NCBI GenBank assembly: GCA_964596325.1
Contig: CAZQSQ010000001.1
Location: 1 to 64,000, forward strand
DNA length: 64,000 nucleotides
From: JBAZJI01 sp964596325
GTDB lineage: Bacteria; Patescibacteriota; Minisyncoccia; Minisyncoccales; JAGOPM01
Direction: 5' to 3'
Position 1 is the first letter of the stretch, and every line of letters begins with the position of its first letter. A program made the translations under genes and the position numbers. The notes below the pieces were generated by a model. The model had not been told where the DNA came from and searched no databases. It was given only the letters and a program-made list of their open reading frames with translations. Positions 44,670-53,765 of this stretch are shown here, one piece after another.

Positions 44670-47103
44670 GTTTCGATAAGTTTTTGTGACGGCCGATATT
44701 AGCCGCTTTTACCGCCTCTACCAGTATCAGATCCAACAAAGCAATAAAAATAATTTCTCCCCACTCCACCGAAGTCAGCTTAACAGTTTCCAAAACGTGG
44801 ACAGCCGGGGGAAAATACAAGGCAATAAGAACCATAGCAAACCCGCCAGCCACGCCCCATATCAAATACTTATTGGCAAAAAAATTCTCCGTATTAATGA
44901 GCAATCGCTTTAGATTTTTGAAAGAAAACACATAAATCAAATCAACTACCGCCAAAGTCGCAAAGGCCACGCTCCGCGCCAAGGCCAGCTCTCCCTCCCG
45001 GTAATAATGGATAAATAGCATCAAGGCTAAAATACCGGTAACGAAACTGATACCGAAAATTAAAAATTTCATGGAGCCATCCAAAATTTTTTCCTTTTGC
45101 AATTCCTGGGGAGAATAATCCCGCAATGATTTTTCTTTTTCTTCAAAACCAAGTAACAAGTCCAATGGTCCATCGCAAATAAAGTGTATCCAAAGTATTT
45201 GCACGATAGTTAAAGGCGCGGGCAGTTTAAGCAACATAGCGCCAAAAATCAGAAAAATCTCCGCAAAAGAATTGGAAAGAGTATAGCCGACAACCTTCTT
45301 AATGTTGGCGAAAATCAAACGCCCTTCCTCGCAAGCGTCGACAATCGTTTGAAAATTGCTATCCAATAAAATCAAATCCCCGGCTGACTTGGCAACATCG
45401 GTAGCATTATCCACTACCAAACCGATATTGGCTTGCTTAAGAGCCGGCGCATCATTAACGCCATCTCCGGTCATAGCGACAATTTCGCCTTGGCTCTGCA
45501 GGGCTTTGACGATGCGCAGTTTCTGCAAAGGTGTAACCCGGGCAAATATTACCCCCTGCGACGCCGCAAGTCGCAATTCTTCTTCTCCCATTTTTTCTAT
45601 TTGGCTACCGGCGATTATCTGGCTCTCAATAAAGGCCAAACCCAAATTGCGCGCGATGTGCGCCGCCGTTTCTTTGTAGTCGCCAGTAACTATCTTTACT
45701 TTTATGCCCATGGCCTGTGCGTCTTGGATGGATTTTTTGGCCGTAGGTCTGATGGGGTCCTCAATGCCGACAATCCCCAACCATTTATAGTCATACTTCC
45801 CAAGGGGCGTGCCCGCCTCCTTGGTAACAAAACCCAAAACCCGTAGGCCGGAGGAAGCCCACGCAAAAATTTCTTCTTCCCACTTTTGCCTTTCCTCATC
45901 GGGCATTGGGCACCATGCCAAAACGATTTCGGGCGCGCCCTTAGCAAATACCCGGTCAAGACCATTGAGATGGTTAACCGTCAGCATATATTTTTTTTGG
46001 CTATCAAAAGATTCTTCAAATGATCGGGGCGCCGATTCATAAACTTCCTGCGGCGCTAAGCCGTTTTGGCTGCCGGCAAACTCATTAAGGGAAATTTCCA
46101 AATTGGTTTTCTGATCATTAGCCAAAATCATACAGTAGCGGGCTTCAAGCGGATCGGTAAAATGCTGGCGTTTAACTTGCATTTTCCCTTCGGTTAGGGT
46201 TCCGGTTTTATCCGTGCAAATAACCGAAGTAACACCCAGAGTTTCAATTGAGACAAGTTTTTTAACCAGTCCTCTCTTCTTCAAGATCCGGCGCATTCCC
46301 AAGGCCAAAATAAGTGTAATGGCAACCGGCAACCCTTCCGGAATGGCGGCCACGGCTAAAATGATGGAAAGGCGAACCATACCCACAATAGGCTCTTTAG
46401 CCACTAAGCCAAAAATTAAAATTGCGCCGCAAACGGCAAAAATAATATAAAGTAAATTGTGTGAAAAATCCGCCATTTGGCGTTGCAGCGGCGTCTGGGA
46501 CTGCTCGATTTCAACCAGACTGGCACCGATTTTTCCCATCTCTGTTTTAACGCCAATATTTCCCACCTCCATGACTCCGCGCCCAGAAAGCACGGTTGTA
46601 CCCATAAACAATTTTTTATCACCCTGCTCGCTCTTGGGCAACGCCTCCTGTTCTCCAGTCAAAATTGCCTCATTGACCAATAAGTTAATCCCTTCCAAAA
46701 GTTTCCCGTCAGCAGGTACAGTATCGCCTGCACCTAACACGACTAAATCTCCCACGACTACATTTTCGACCGCAATCTCTTTACGCTGTTTATCCCTGAT
46801 TACTAAGGCTTTATGGCTGACTATTTTTTTCAAAGCGCTTAAAGTCTGCTGCGCCTGATTTTCCTGCCAGAAACCCATACCGACATCCAAAAGCACGACG
46901 CCTAAAACCAGAATCGCGTCATTAATTTCCTTGAAGTAAACTGAAATTGCCGCCACCACAATCAAGATATAAATCAGGGGGCTTTGGAATTGGGCAAAAA
47001 ATGTTTGCCAAGGAGAATATTTTTCCTTTTCCGGCAAAATATTTTTTCCAAATTTTTGGCGGCTGGCTATTATCTCATCAGCGCTTAAACCATTAAATTT
47101 CAT
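44653..47103 (-). CDS. P-type cation-transporting ATPase (P2 type)
   Basis: An 816-residue P-type ATPase. The N-terminal cation-ATPase domain is followed by the actuator domain (TGEQEALPKSE where TGES is usual), the M4 helix with PEGLP, the phosphorylation motif CTDKTGTLTEG, the N domain (FAKGAPEIVLAWC), TGDGVNDAPALKQANIG, and six C-terminal membrane helices. PEGLP and the layout fit the Ca2+/Na+/K+ pumping P2A group. The Gln-for-Ser change in TGES is unusual; the catalytic Glu is kept. Followed by yjbQ. Confidence 0.94.
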   Translation of the reverse strand: MKFNGLSADEIIASRQKFGKNILPEKEKYSPWQTFFAQFQSPLIYILIVVAAISVYFKEINDAILVLGVVLLDVGMGFWQENQAQQTLSALKKIVSHKALVIRDKQRKEIAVENVVVGDLVVLGAGDTVPADGKLLEGINLLVNEAILTGEQEALPKSEQGDKKLFMGTTVLSGRGVMEVGNIGVKTEMGKIGASLVEIEQSQTPLQRQMADFSHNLLYIIFAVCGAILIFGLVAKEPIVGMVRLSIILAVAAIPEGLPVAITLILALGMRRILKKRGLVKKLVSIETLGVTSVICTDKTGTLTEGKMQVKRQHFTDPLEARYCMILANDQKTNLEISLNEFAGSQNGLAPQEVYESAPRSFEESFDSQKKYMLTVNHLNGLDRVFAKGAPEIVLAWCPMPDEERQKWEEEIFAWASSGLRVLGFVTKEAGTPLGKYDYKWLGIVGIEDPIRPTAKKSIQDAQAMGIKVKIVTGDYKETAAHIARNLGLAFIESQIIAGSQIEKMGEEELRLAASQGVIFARVTPLQKLRIVKALQSQGEIVAMTGDGVNDAPALKQANIGLVVDNATDVAKSAGDLILLDSNFQTIVDACEEGRLIFANIKKVVGYTLSNSFAEIFLIFGAMLLKLPAPLTIVQILWIHFICDGPLDLLLGFEEKEKSLRDYSPQELQKEKILDGSMKFLIFGISFVTGILALMLFIHYYREGELALARSVAFATLAVVDLIYVFSFKNLKRLLINTENFFANKYLIWGVAGGFAMVLIALYFPPAVHVLETVKLTSVEWGEIIFIALLDLILVEAVKAANIGRHKNLSKHENLS

Positions 47104-47136
47104 AACTGGATTATATCAAAATTAGCCGACAAAATA

Positions 47137-47162
47137 AAAACCCCATTATTATGGGGGATTAT
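47137..47162 (-). terminator. Terminator of the 196-residue gene
   Basis: CCCCAT (47141-47146) pairs with ATGGGG (47151-47156); TTTTTATTTT follows on the minus strand. Confidence 0.75.
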
Positions 47163-47739
47163 TTTTAAGGCTTTGGCCCAAAAATTCCCAATCTCCGAGC
47201 GCTTTTGTCAGCCCGTCTTGTGCGACAATCACGCTGCGGTAAAAGGTTTTGCCCGCGATAGTGGCATCCTCGCTAAGTAACGGCACAATAAGGCCGTTTC
47301 CATAAATCTCCGGGCCCTCATTGTAAATATCGAAAAGCAAACCTTCCTGACCGCTGAGATCCTGATAAAGCAATCTAGCGGGTACTAGGCTCATATAGTC
47401 CTCAGTTTTTCCTTCTTTGTGGATAACTTGAAAATAAACCTTAACCGGATAATTTTTATCCACGCCGCTTATTAAGCCCGACATGCCCGACAGCCTCTGA
47501 CCCAAAGCCCGCTCGCTATAGGAGTGAGTCTTGGCAGTCATTGGCGGCGAGTAAAAATACGGCTTTTCGGCTAGCTCCGGTCTGGGCAAATTTTTAGCCA
47601 AGGCTTGGCGAGCCGGTAAACTGATTAATTGCGGGGTTTGCGGAAATATCTTGGCGAATAACAGCCAAATAATCCCCAGAGCCGCAATAATGCTAAGAAA
47701 AACAATACCGCAAGTCTTCAGGAACTCATCTGGCTCCAT
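47149..47739 (-). CDS. Membrane-anchored protein, unknown
   Basis: A 196-residue protein with one N-terminal transmembrane helix (about 11-32) and a beta-rich outer domain (about 65-190, VKVYFQVIHKEGKTEDYMSLVPARLLYQDL). Not recognised. Start ATG 47739 follows AAGGAGG by 5 nt; an in-frame ATG nine codons upstream lacks one. The terminator overlaps its end. Confidence 0.65.
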   Translation of the reverse strand: MEPDEFLKTCGIVFLSIIAALGIIWLLFAKIFPQTPQLISLPARQALAKNLPRPELAEKPYFYSPPMTAKTHSYSERALGQRLSGMSGLISGVDKNYPVKVYFQVIHKEGKTEDYMSLVPARLLYQDLSGQEGLLFDIYNEGPEIYGNGLIVPLLSEDATIAGKTFYRSVIVAQDGLTKALGDWEFLGQSLKNNPP

Positions 47740-47804
47740 TCTCTCCTCCTTCTTATTAATTTGCAATTTTTCAAATTATATAATATAATTAACAAAAGTC
47801 AAAT

Positions 47805-48512
47805 ATGAAAGAGCGGATCCAAAAACTCATTGCTAATTCCGGATTATACTCCCGCCGCAAGGCCGAGGCTCTTATTGCCCTAGGCCAAGTTTTAGTAAAC
47901 GGAAAAACCGCCTCCTTGGGCCAAAAAGCTGAAATAACCGATGTCATTGAAGTAGAGGGAAAGTTGATTAACCCCCAAACAAGTAAAGTTTATTTAATGT
48001 TCAATAAGCCGATCGGCTACACCTGCACTAGCGCTAAATTCAGAAATGAAATCAATATTTATTCCCTCCTCCCTAAACAGTACCACAGCCTGCCAATTTG
48101 CGGGCGCTTGGATAAGGACAGCACTGGATTGGTTTTTTTAACCAATGATGGCGAATTGCTTGCCAAGCTAACCCACCCCCGCTACATGCACGAAAAACGC
48201 TATATTGTGAAAATTGCCGCACCCAAAGAACTGACCGCCCATCGTATCATCCAAGAAATGAAAAATGGCATTGATATAGGCGAAGGTGACGGCCACGTCC
48301 AAGCCAAAAAAATAAAAGCCTTAGGAAAGGACGAATTTGAAATATCCATAACCCAAGGCAAAAAACGCCAAATTCGCCGAATGTTTACCGCCCTTGGCGC
48401 TAAAGTGGAATGCTTGCAAAGAATTGCCATTAGTAATCTGGAGCTAGGCAATCTGGAAATAGGCAAATGCCGCGAGCTTTCCAAACAAGAAATTAAAAAC
48501 CTGAACAATTAA
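47805..48512 (+). CDS. rRNA pseudouridine synthase (RsuA/RluB family)
   Basis: A 235-residue protein: S4 RNA-binding domain (about 1-60, MKERIQKLIANSGLYSRRKAEALI) and the catalytic domain with GRLDKDSTGLVFLTNDGEL, where the Asp after RL is the catalytic residue, and GKKRQIRRMF near the end. It isomerises a uridine in rRNA, likely in 23S helix 90 or 16S; which one cannot be told. No Shine-Dalgarno sequence. Confidence 0.92.
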   Translation: MKERIQKLIANSGLYSRRKAEALIALGQVLVNGKTASLGQKAEITDVIEVEGKLINPQTSKVYLMFNKPIGYTCTSAKFRNEINIYSLLPKQYHSLPICGRLDKDSTGLVFLTNDGELLAKLTHPRYMHEKRYIVKIAAPKELTAHRIIQEMKNGIDIGEGDGHVQAKKIKALGKDEFEISITQGKKRQIRRMFTALGAKVECLQRIAISNLELGNLEIGKCRELSKQEIKNLNN

Positions 48513-48538
48513 AAACAGCCCGCAAGGGCTGTTTTAGT
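48511..48538 (+). terminator. Terminator of the pseudouridine synthase gene
   Basis: AAAACAGCCC (48512-48521) pairs with GGGCTGTTTT (48526-48535). Confidence 0.85.
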
Positions 48539-48547
48539 TTAGTATTT

Positions 48548-49243
48548 TTAGCGCTCAATAATTTCTATGGAAGTAATTTTGACCGGATCAACTGGCGTAG
48601 AATTTTCCCGGCCATTGAATTTGGTTTTGGCGGTGGCAATGGTATCCACAGTCTCGATTCCATCGACTACATGGCCAAAAATCACATAATTGGGCTGTAA
48701 CTCGTAATCCTTATGCATAATGAAAAACTGCGAGCCATTCGTATTATGCCCGGCGTTGGCCATAGCCACGGTTCCCCGGTTATATTTTCCGGAAAATTCC
48801 TCATCATCAAATTGGTATCCGGGGCCGCCAGTACCATTGCCATCAGGATCTCCGCCCTGAATCATAAATCCCTCAATAACACGGTGGAATATTACACCGT
48901 CATAAAATTTATTACGGGCTAAGCAAACAAAATTACCCACCGCATAAGGAACTTTGTCGGCATCAAGCTCGATATTAATATGGCCAGCACTGGTTTGCAG
49001 TTTGGCAAAATACTTTTTTCCTTCCTCGGGAAGCTTAAATCCCGGGCATTGCGGTTTGTTTTTCATAGTTGTTGTTTTTGTACTGGCGATGGGGCTGCCC
49101 TGTGATCCTTGCGCATCAACAGTTTGGCCGACCATATCTTCATTGGGCTTGGGCGGGCGGCTTTGCAAATACCAAAGCCCCAATATTACGATTAAAACTA
49201 TTCCTACTACCCAAATAAACAGATTGTTTTTTTCTGTATCCAT
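48548..49243 (-). CDS. Membrane-anchored cyclophilin-type peptidyl-prolyl isomerase
   Basis: A 231-residue protein with an N-terminal transmembrane anchor (about 9-26), a linker and a cyclophilin domain (about 78-231): DGVIFHRVIEGFMIQGGDPDGNGTGGPGY, then RGTVAMANAGHNTNGSQFFIMH with the conserved active-site residues. It would help protein folding outside the membrane. The 35-residue membrane peptide gene ends 2 nt upstream, so both are in one transcript. Confidence 0.93.
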   Translation of the reverse strand: MDTEKNNLFIWVVGIVLIVILGLWYLQSRPPKPNEDMVGQTVDAQGSQGSPIASTKTTTMKNKPQCPGFKLPEEGKKYFAKLQTSAGHINIELDADKVPYAVGNFVCLARNKFYDGVIFHRVIEGFMIQGGDPDGNGTGGPGYQFDDEEFSGKYNRGTVAMANAGHNTNGSQFFIMHKDYELQPNYVIFGHVVDGIETVDTIATAKTKFNGRENSTPVDPVKITSIEIIER

Positions 49244-49245
49244 AT

Positions 49246-49353
49246 TTACATGCTGATTAAATTATAAATTCCCCAAAAGCAGACGAGCACGCCTGCAACA
49301 AAGCCCATTATAAAAGTCAGGATAATGGCGACAATTTCAAAAACTACCGTCAT
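49246..49353 (-). CDS. 35-residue membrane peptide
   Basis: A very short ORF, MTVVFEIVAIILTFIMGFVA followed by GVLVCFWGIYNLISM, forms one hydrophobic helix. It begins about 12 nt after an extended -10 (TGCTATAAT) and ends 2 nt before the cyclophilin ATG. The position and composition suggest a real small membrane protein, but there is no Shine-Dalgarno sequence. Confidence 0.5.
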   Translation of the reverse strand: MTVVFEIVAIILTFIMGFVAGVLVCFWGIYNLISM

Positions 49354-49364
49354 AACTTTTTTAT

Positions 49365-49373
49365 ATTATAGCA
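49365..49373 (-). promoter_or_regulatory. Extended -10 promoter of the small peptide/cyclophilin genes
   Basis: TGCTATAAT on the minus strand; no clear -35 box. Confidence 0.45.
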
Positions 49374-49396
49374 CTGGTTTGCAAATTACAAAAATG

Positions 49397-50467
49397 TCAG
49401 TTGTTAAACTTAAATTCCATGACATCGCCGTCCTGCACTACATACTCCTTGCCCTCGGATCGCAGCAAACCTTTTTCCCGTGCGCCGGTATAGCCGCCGC
49501 AATCTAATAAAGTTTTCCAATTAATGGTTTCGGCTTTAATAAAGCCTTTTTCAAAATCAGTGTGAATAGTTCCGGCGGCGCGCGGGGCTTTGTCGCCCTT
49601 GTGCACTGTCCAAGCGCGAGTTTCGTCTGTTCCGGTAGTTAAAAATGTTATCAATCCCAGAATTTCGTAAGCTTTGCGGATAAGCATATCAAGCTCCGGC
49701 TCGCCTTCCACACCCAAATCTTGGCGTTCTTGAAGGCTTAAGCCAGCCGCTTCAAATTCTGTCGCCACATCAATAATTAAATAAGGCCAATTATTTTGCT
49801 TGAAGGTTTCCAAAACTGACGGAGCAACTTCACTATCCTTGCCATTAAGCAGATAAATTCTAGGCTTAAGCGTTAAAAGCTGATATTGGCCTAAAAATTT
49901 CAAATCTTCCTCAAGGAGATCCGGGTGGCCATACAGAATTTTGCCCCCATTGAGGATTTTAATGGCCTTGCGGACCGCGCTGTCATCTTTTTGGGCGTCT
50001 AGCTTATTGCCGCGGATTTCCCGCGCCAGCCCGTCTAATCGCTTATTAAGCGTTTCCAAATCTTTCAAAGAAAGTTCGGTATCCAAAATCATTTTATCCC
50101 CGACCGGATCCAATTTTTCCTGCGTATTAATGATGTCGGCGTTGGCAAAGGCCCGCAAAACATAAACAATGGCATCACATTCCCGAATATTAGCCAAAAA
50201 TTTATTGCCCAAACCTTCACCCTCCGCCGCCCCTTTTATCAAGCCGGCAATATCGACAAATTCTACCGTGGTATAAATTTTTTTGGCGGATTTAGAAAGT
50301 TCGGCCAACGCATCTACGCGATTATCCGGAACTGCCACCACCCCCACATTGGGATCAATGGTGCAAAATGGATAATTAGCCCGATCCACCTGCTTTTTAG
50401 TGATTGTTTCAAATAAAGTAGATTTGCCGACATTGGGCAAACCAACAATTCCGATAGAAAATGCCAT
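49397..50467 (-). CDS. ychF: Ribosome-binding ATPase YchF
   Basis: A 356-residue Obg-family protein: G1 loop GIVGLPNVGKSTLF, G3 DIAGLIKGAAEGEGLGNKFL, and a C-terminal TGS domain with GDKAPRAAGTIHTDFEKGFIKAETI. In place of NKxD it has LNGKDSE, in line with the ATP preference of YchF. Start ATG 50467 (MAFSIGIVG) fits the family; the open frame runs 10 codons further up. Confidence 0.96.
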   Translation of the reverse strand: MAFSIGIVGLPNVGKSTLFETITKKQVDRANYPFCTIDPNVGVVAVPDNRVDALAELSKSAKKIYTTVEFVDIAGLIKGAAEGEGLGNKFLANIRECDAIVYVLRAFANADIINTQEKLDPVGDKMILDTELSLKDLETLNKRLDGLAREIRGNKLDAQKDDSAVRKAIKILNGGKILYGHPDLLEEDLKFLGQYQLLTLKPRIYLLNGKDSEVAPSVLETFKQNNWPYLIIDVATEFEAAGLSLQERQDLGVEGEPELDMLIRKAYEILGLITFLTTGTDETRAWTVHKGDKAPRAAGTIHTDFEKGFIKAETINWKTLLDCGGYTGAREKGLLRSEGKEYVVQDGDVMEFKFNN

Positions 50468-50520
50468 AATGCGTTTTTTATAACATAAAATCGCCAAAAC
50501 TCAAAATGAAAATCAAAAAC

Positions 50521-50551
50521 AAAAAATCCCCGCTTGGGCGCGGGGACTTCC
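50521..50551 (-). terminator. Terminator of the DUF2769 gene
   Basis: CCCCGC (50528-50533) pairs with GCGGGG (50540-50545); a T run follows on the minus strand. Confidence 0.75.
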
Positions 50552-50567
50552 AGAAGCAATTTCACTT

Positions 50568-50786
50568 TTATTCGCCTTTGGCGCAAAAATATTTGCCTTC
50601 TAAATGGTTTTCCAAATAGACGCCACAACTTTCGCAAATACAATCTTTTTTTACATCCATGGAGCATTGAGCCTTGCCGCGACTGCAGAACAAACGCTCT
50701 TTTTCATAATCATTGCATTCGTTGTAGAGCGGGCAGGCCGGACAGGCGCAAATCTCGTAATTCTCTTGGCAATCTTGCGGCTTCAT
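50568..50786 (-). CDS. Small Cys-rich DUF2769-like protein
   Basis: A 72-residue protein with ten Cys in the pattern C-x5-C-x4-C...: CACPACPLYNEC, LFCSRGKAQCSMD, CICESCGVYLEN, KYFCAKG. This matches DUF2769, a family I know mostly from methanogenic archaea. It probably binds metal. It starts just 1 nt after the end of the large secreted protein gene and is likely cotranscribed. Confidence 0.7.
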   Translation of the reverse strand: MKPQDCQENYEICACPACPLYNECNDYEKERLFCSRGKAQCSMDVKKDCICESCGVYLENHLEGKYFCAKGE

Positions 50787-50787
50787 A

Positions 50788-53460
50788 TTATTTGCCCCTG
50801 AACAATTTTATGATTTGCAGCTCTTTTGCAGTGGGAACTGTTGTCTTAAACTCCACTGGAACCGAACTCACTTTGCCCGCGCCATTATATGCCCGGAAAA
50901 CAAAGTAATATGTCGCGTTAGTTGCTAAATCGAAAACCGGCTGGCAGAAGGTGTCATTAGTCGTGACATCCATTTTACCCACCCGAATTTTTTTGGTGGG
51001 GTCAGCCCCGTTCCAATACTCAAAAATAATTGTGGCATCCTTGCTGGGTCCGGTATTGACCGTGCCGCACAAAACCGCATAATTGCCGATCGGGTCAACA
51101 TCGCTGGCAAAAACCCGCGGTGAATAATCTAACCCAAATTTATCAGAAAAAGTTTTAGGAACACTGACCGTGCCGGGTTTCTTAGGTGTGGGCATCACCG
51201 CATTGGAAGCAATCGGTTTAGTGCAAGACAGTTTATTGGTTTTCCAAGTAAAGCGCAAAGCATTAAGCCAAAGCTGGGTAATATTGTTGGCTAATGTGTC
51301 AGTGCCGGGCTTAGGGGAAGCGCCAAAATCCGAACCAAAATAGATACCGTTATAAATGATTATTCCCTGCCCATAATTGCGATAAGCTAAAACCGAATCG
51401 TCTGTGCCATTAGATGCATGAACAACGGTATTGCACCAAGCGCTATCTTTATATGGCCAAATTTCCGAACTGCCGAAGGCTTCAATTTCATTTTTATAAG
51501 CCATTTTGGAAACATCAATATAACTGGATTGCGCCGCGGTATATGCCGCTAACGGGTTTTCTTCCAAAATTTTGAAAGGAGTTAAAGTTTTTCCGGCACT
51601 GGAATTAATAGAGGCCTTAAAGGTTTTCAAATCTGAAAAATTCCATTCCAAATTATCCTGCTCGGCCATGGCATTGGCAAAACGGATAAACTTGCCGCCA
51701 TTTTTTATCCAAGCCTCCAAAGCCGCATTCTCCGCGGTTGTCAACAAATCATCAAAACTGGGCATCAGATAAACGATGGTGTCATAACCGGAAAGATTTC
51801 CTGCCAGACTGTTTTTGACTTCAAAATTATACCCGGCAAACCCTGCTGAGGTAATATCGAGCATTCCGGGTATACCGAATGGGAATGAAGTCTTGGGCCG
51901 AGACGCTAAGGTCTTGGTGATTATAAGAACATTCTTTGATCCTACCGCCTGATTATTCGGGTTACATTCACGGCCACACACCCCATTATCAAATTCGGTT
52001 TTTAGATAGCACTTGTCAGTGGCCGGATCATGGTCGTAATACTGATTGCGAATATCGGCTTTGCAAAGATCCACATTGGTATAATCTTGCTTTTTATGGA
52101 GCTCGCAAGCCTTAGTGGTTTTATTGCAAACATAATAATTGCTCGTTGTCTGGTTGGTGACACAATCCCTCCCGCAAACACCACCCTCAAACTCGGCCTT
52201 GGTGTAGCAGCGATCAGTGGTTAAATTATGATCAGGATAAAGAGAAGATAATGCGGTGTTGCAATCGGTTATACCGGCATAGCTCTGAACCTTGTGCGAT
52301 TCGCAAGTCTTAGTGGTTTTATTGCAAACATAATAATTTTCAGTCACAGCGGAGCCGCATTCCGTATCACAGGCCCCTCCGGTTTTCATTTCCTCGCTAT
52401 TGTAGCATTTACCTGTGGTGTTAACACCCTTATAATCCATGCCTAAAGACAAATAATCTGTGCACTTTTTGATGTTATAACTTCCGCTGGTGGTTTTGAA
52501 AAAGTCCGCCCTTTGATGCTCAACGCATTTTTTTTCGCTCTTCAAACAAACTCCGATCTTCTTCGTTGCCACAGTCGAGGTTGCATTGCATTCTTTGTTG
52601 CAAGTTAAGGTTATATTATTTACATCGCTAGAATACTCGTCACGGGCATAGCATTTGCCATTAGTAACATTGAGCCCGTAATCCCGGGTCAAAGTGACTT
52701 GGCACCATTCCGGATCGTTTTCGTAAGTGTCGGCAAACTTATGCGTTTCGCAGCCCTTGCCAAAAATACAAACCCCGGGCTTGCCGAAAGTTGTAGCCCT
52801 TTCACAGTCTGCCTTACAGGTGGTTTCCAGTTCACTGGCCAAATAACAATAACCCTTAGCCAAGCCTTTATAATTTTTGTCATTGTTTATATCGGCCTCG
52901 CATTGTCTTTTACCTTCAGCGGTATTGGGATATTTGGAATAGCGATGTAATTCGCATTTTTTATCACCTAAAATACAAACTGCATAAGAATAATCGTTAT
53001 TGCTCGCTCCGCACGCCGTGCGGCATGTGTCATACTCATTTTCCTCATAACAGCGGCCTTTCACTTCCGTAGCGCCATAATCGGTCTTTAGCGCATCAGT
53101 GCAGGCTTGCTGGGTCGTATAGGCGCCCTCGGTGCCGTTTTTCTTGTGTGGGTCGCAAGTGCCTGTTGCCGGATTGGCGGTATTAGGCTTGCAGACAAAA
53201 AATTTCTTGCCGTTTTGCCCGCCGGCTTTGCAAATATTCTCGCAAGTCGTTTGGTCGGAATAGCAAATGCCGTCAGTCAAACCCTTATAATACGTTTCCA
53301 AGTCACCAGTGCAGGCCGGCGAGGGATTGAAATATTTGAAATTCTCCAAACATCGCCCGAATGTTTTGAAACAAACATAGGTTTTAGCCGATATCGGGCC
53401 CGCCATTAGCAACGCCAAAGCAGCCACGGCGAAAAATACTAGAAATTTTTTATTGGACAT
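50788..53460 (-). CDS. Large secreted protein with seven six-Cys repeats
   Basis: An 890-residue exported protein. After the signal peptide (about 1-25), seven tandem units of about 55-70 residues follow (to about 500). Each has the pattern VC-x6-C-E-x-HK, then C, then CY, then C and C near its end: six Cys per unit. A Rossmann-like/glutamine-amidotransferase-like part follows (about 510-740, VLIITKTLASRP ... YDTIVYLMPSFDDLLTT ... IIIYNGIYFGSDFG), and a C-terminal fibronectin-like beta domain (about 790-880, TYYFVFRAYNGAGKVSSVPVEF). It is probably surface-exposed and disulfide-rich; function unknown. Confidence 0.75.
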   Translation of the reverse strand: MSNKKFLVFFAVAALALLMAGPISAKTYVCFKTFGRCLENFKYFNPSPACTGDLETYYKGLTDGICYSDQTTCENICKAGGQNGKKFFVCKPNTANPATGTCDPHKKNGTEGAYTTQQACTDALKTDYGATEVKGRCYEENEYDTCRTACGASNNDYSYAVCILGDKKCELHRYSKYPNTAEGKRQCEADINNDKNYKGLAKGYCYLASELETTCKADCERATTFGKPGVCIFGKGCETHKFADTYENDPEWCQVTLTRDYGLNVTNGKCYARDEYSSDVNNITLTCNKECNATSTVATKKIGVCLKSEKKCVEHQRADFFKTTSGSYNIKKCTDYLSLGMDYKGVNTTGKCYNSEEMKTGGACDTECGSAVTENYYVCNKTTKTCESHKVQSYAGITDCNTALSSLYPDHNLTTDRCYTKAEFEGGVCGRDCVTNQTTSNYYVCNKTTKACELHKKQDYTNVDLCKADIRNQYYDHDPATDKCYLKTEFDNGVCGRECNPNNQAVGSKNVLIITKTLASRPKTSFPFGIPGMLDITSAGFAGYNFEVKNSLAGNLSGYDTIVYLMPSFDDLLTTAENAALEAWIKNGGKFIRFANAMAEQDNLEWNFSDLKTFKASINSSAGKTLTPFKILEENPLAAYTAAQSSYIDVSKMAYKNEIEAFGSSEIWPYKDSAWCNTVVHASNGTDDSVLAYRNYGQGIIIYNGIYFGSDFGASPKPGTDTLANNITQLWLNALRFTWKTNKLSCTKPIASNAVMPTPKKPGTVSVPKTFSDKFGLDYSPRVFASDVDPIGNYAVLCGTVNTGPSKDATIIFEYWNGADPTKKIRVGKMDVTTNDTFCQPVFDLATNATYYFVFRAYNGAGKVSSVPVEFKTTVPTAKELQIIKLFRGK

Positions 53461-53476
53461 ATTTTATTTTTATGAA

Positions 53477-53716
53477 TTAATCAAAATCCCTTTTTAATAA
53501 ATTATAAGTATTGTCGGCATTATATGAGAGCGTATATTGCCCTTCGGTATCAGTTTCAAAAGCGGCCGAGCCCTTAGCTTTGGCTTGGTCGAAAAAAACT
53601 GCGGCTTCCTCTTGGCTCAAATCGCTAGATAAGTAATTAATCGCATCAAATATATTAGCCTCACCGTCTTCGTATTTAACGGTGTAGCCGCTGATGTATG
53701 TAGTTTGCAACATCAA
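53477..53716 (-). CDS. Small protein upstream of the Cys-repeat protein
   Basis: A 79-residue soluble protein with strands TTYISGYTVKYEDGEAN and QYTLSYNADNTYNLL and a helix DLSQEEAAVFFDQAKAKG. Not recognised. It lies 16 nt upstream of the large secreted protein gene on the same strand. The second Met may be the start. Confidence 0.55.
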   Translation of the reverse strand: MMLQTTYISGYTVKYEDGEANIFDAINYLSSDLSQEEAAVFFDQAKAKGSAAFETDTEGQYTLSYNADNTYNLLKRDFD

Positions 53717-53765
53717 CTAAATTATAAATGAAACTGATGTTAAACAAAAAGAGGATTTCCACAGG

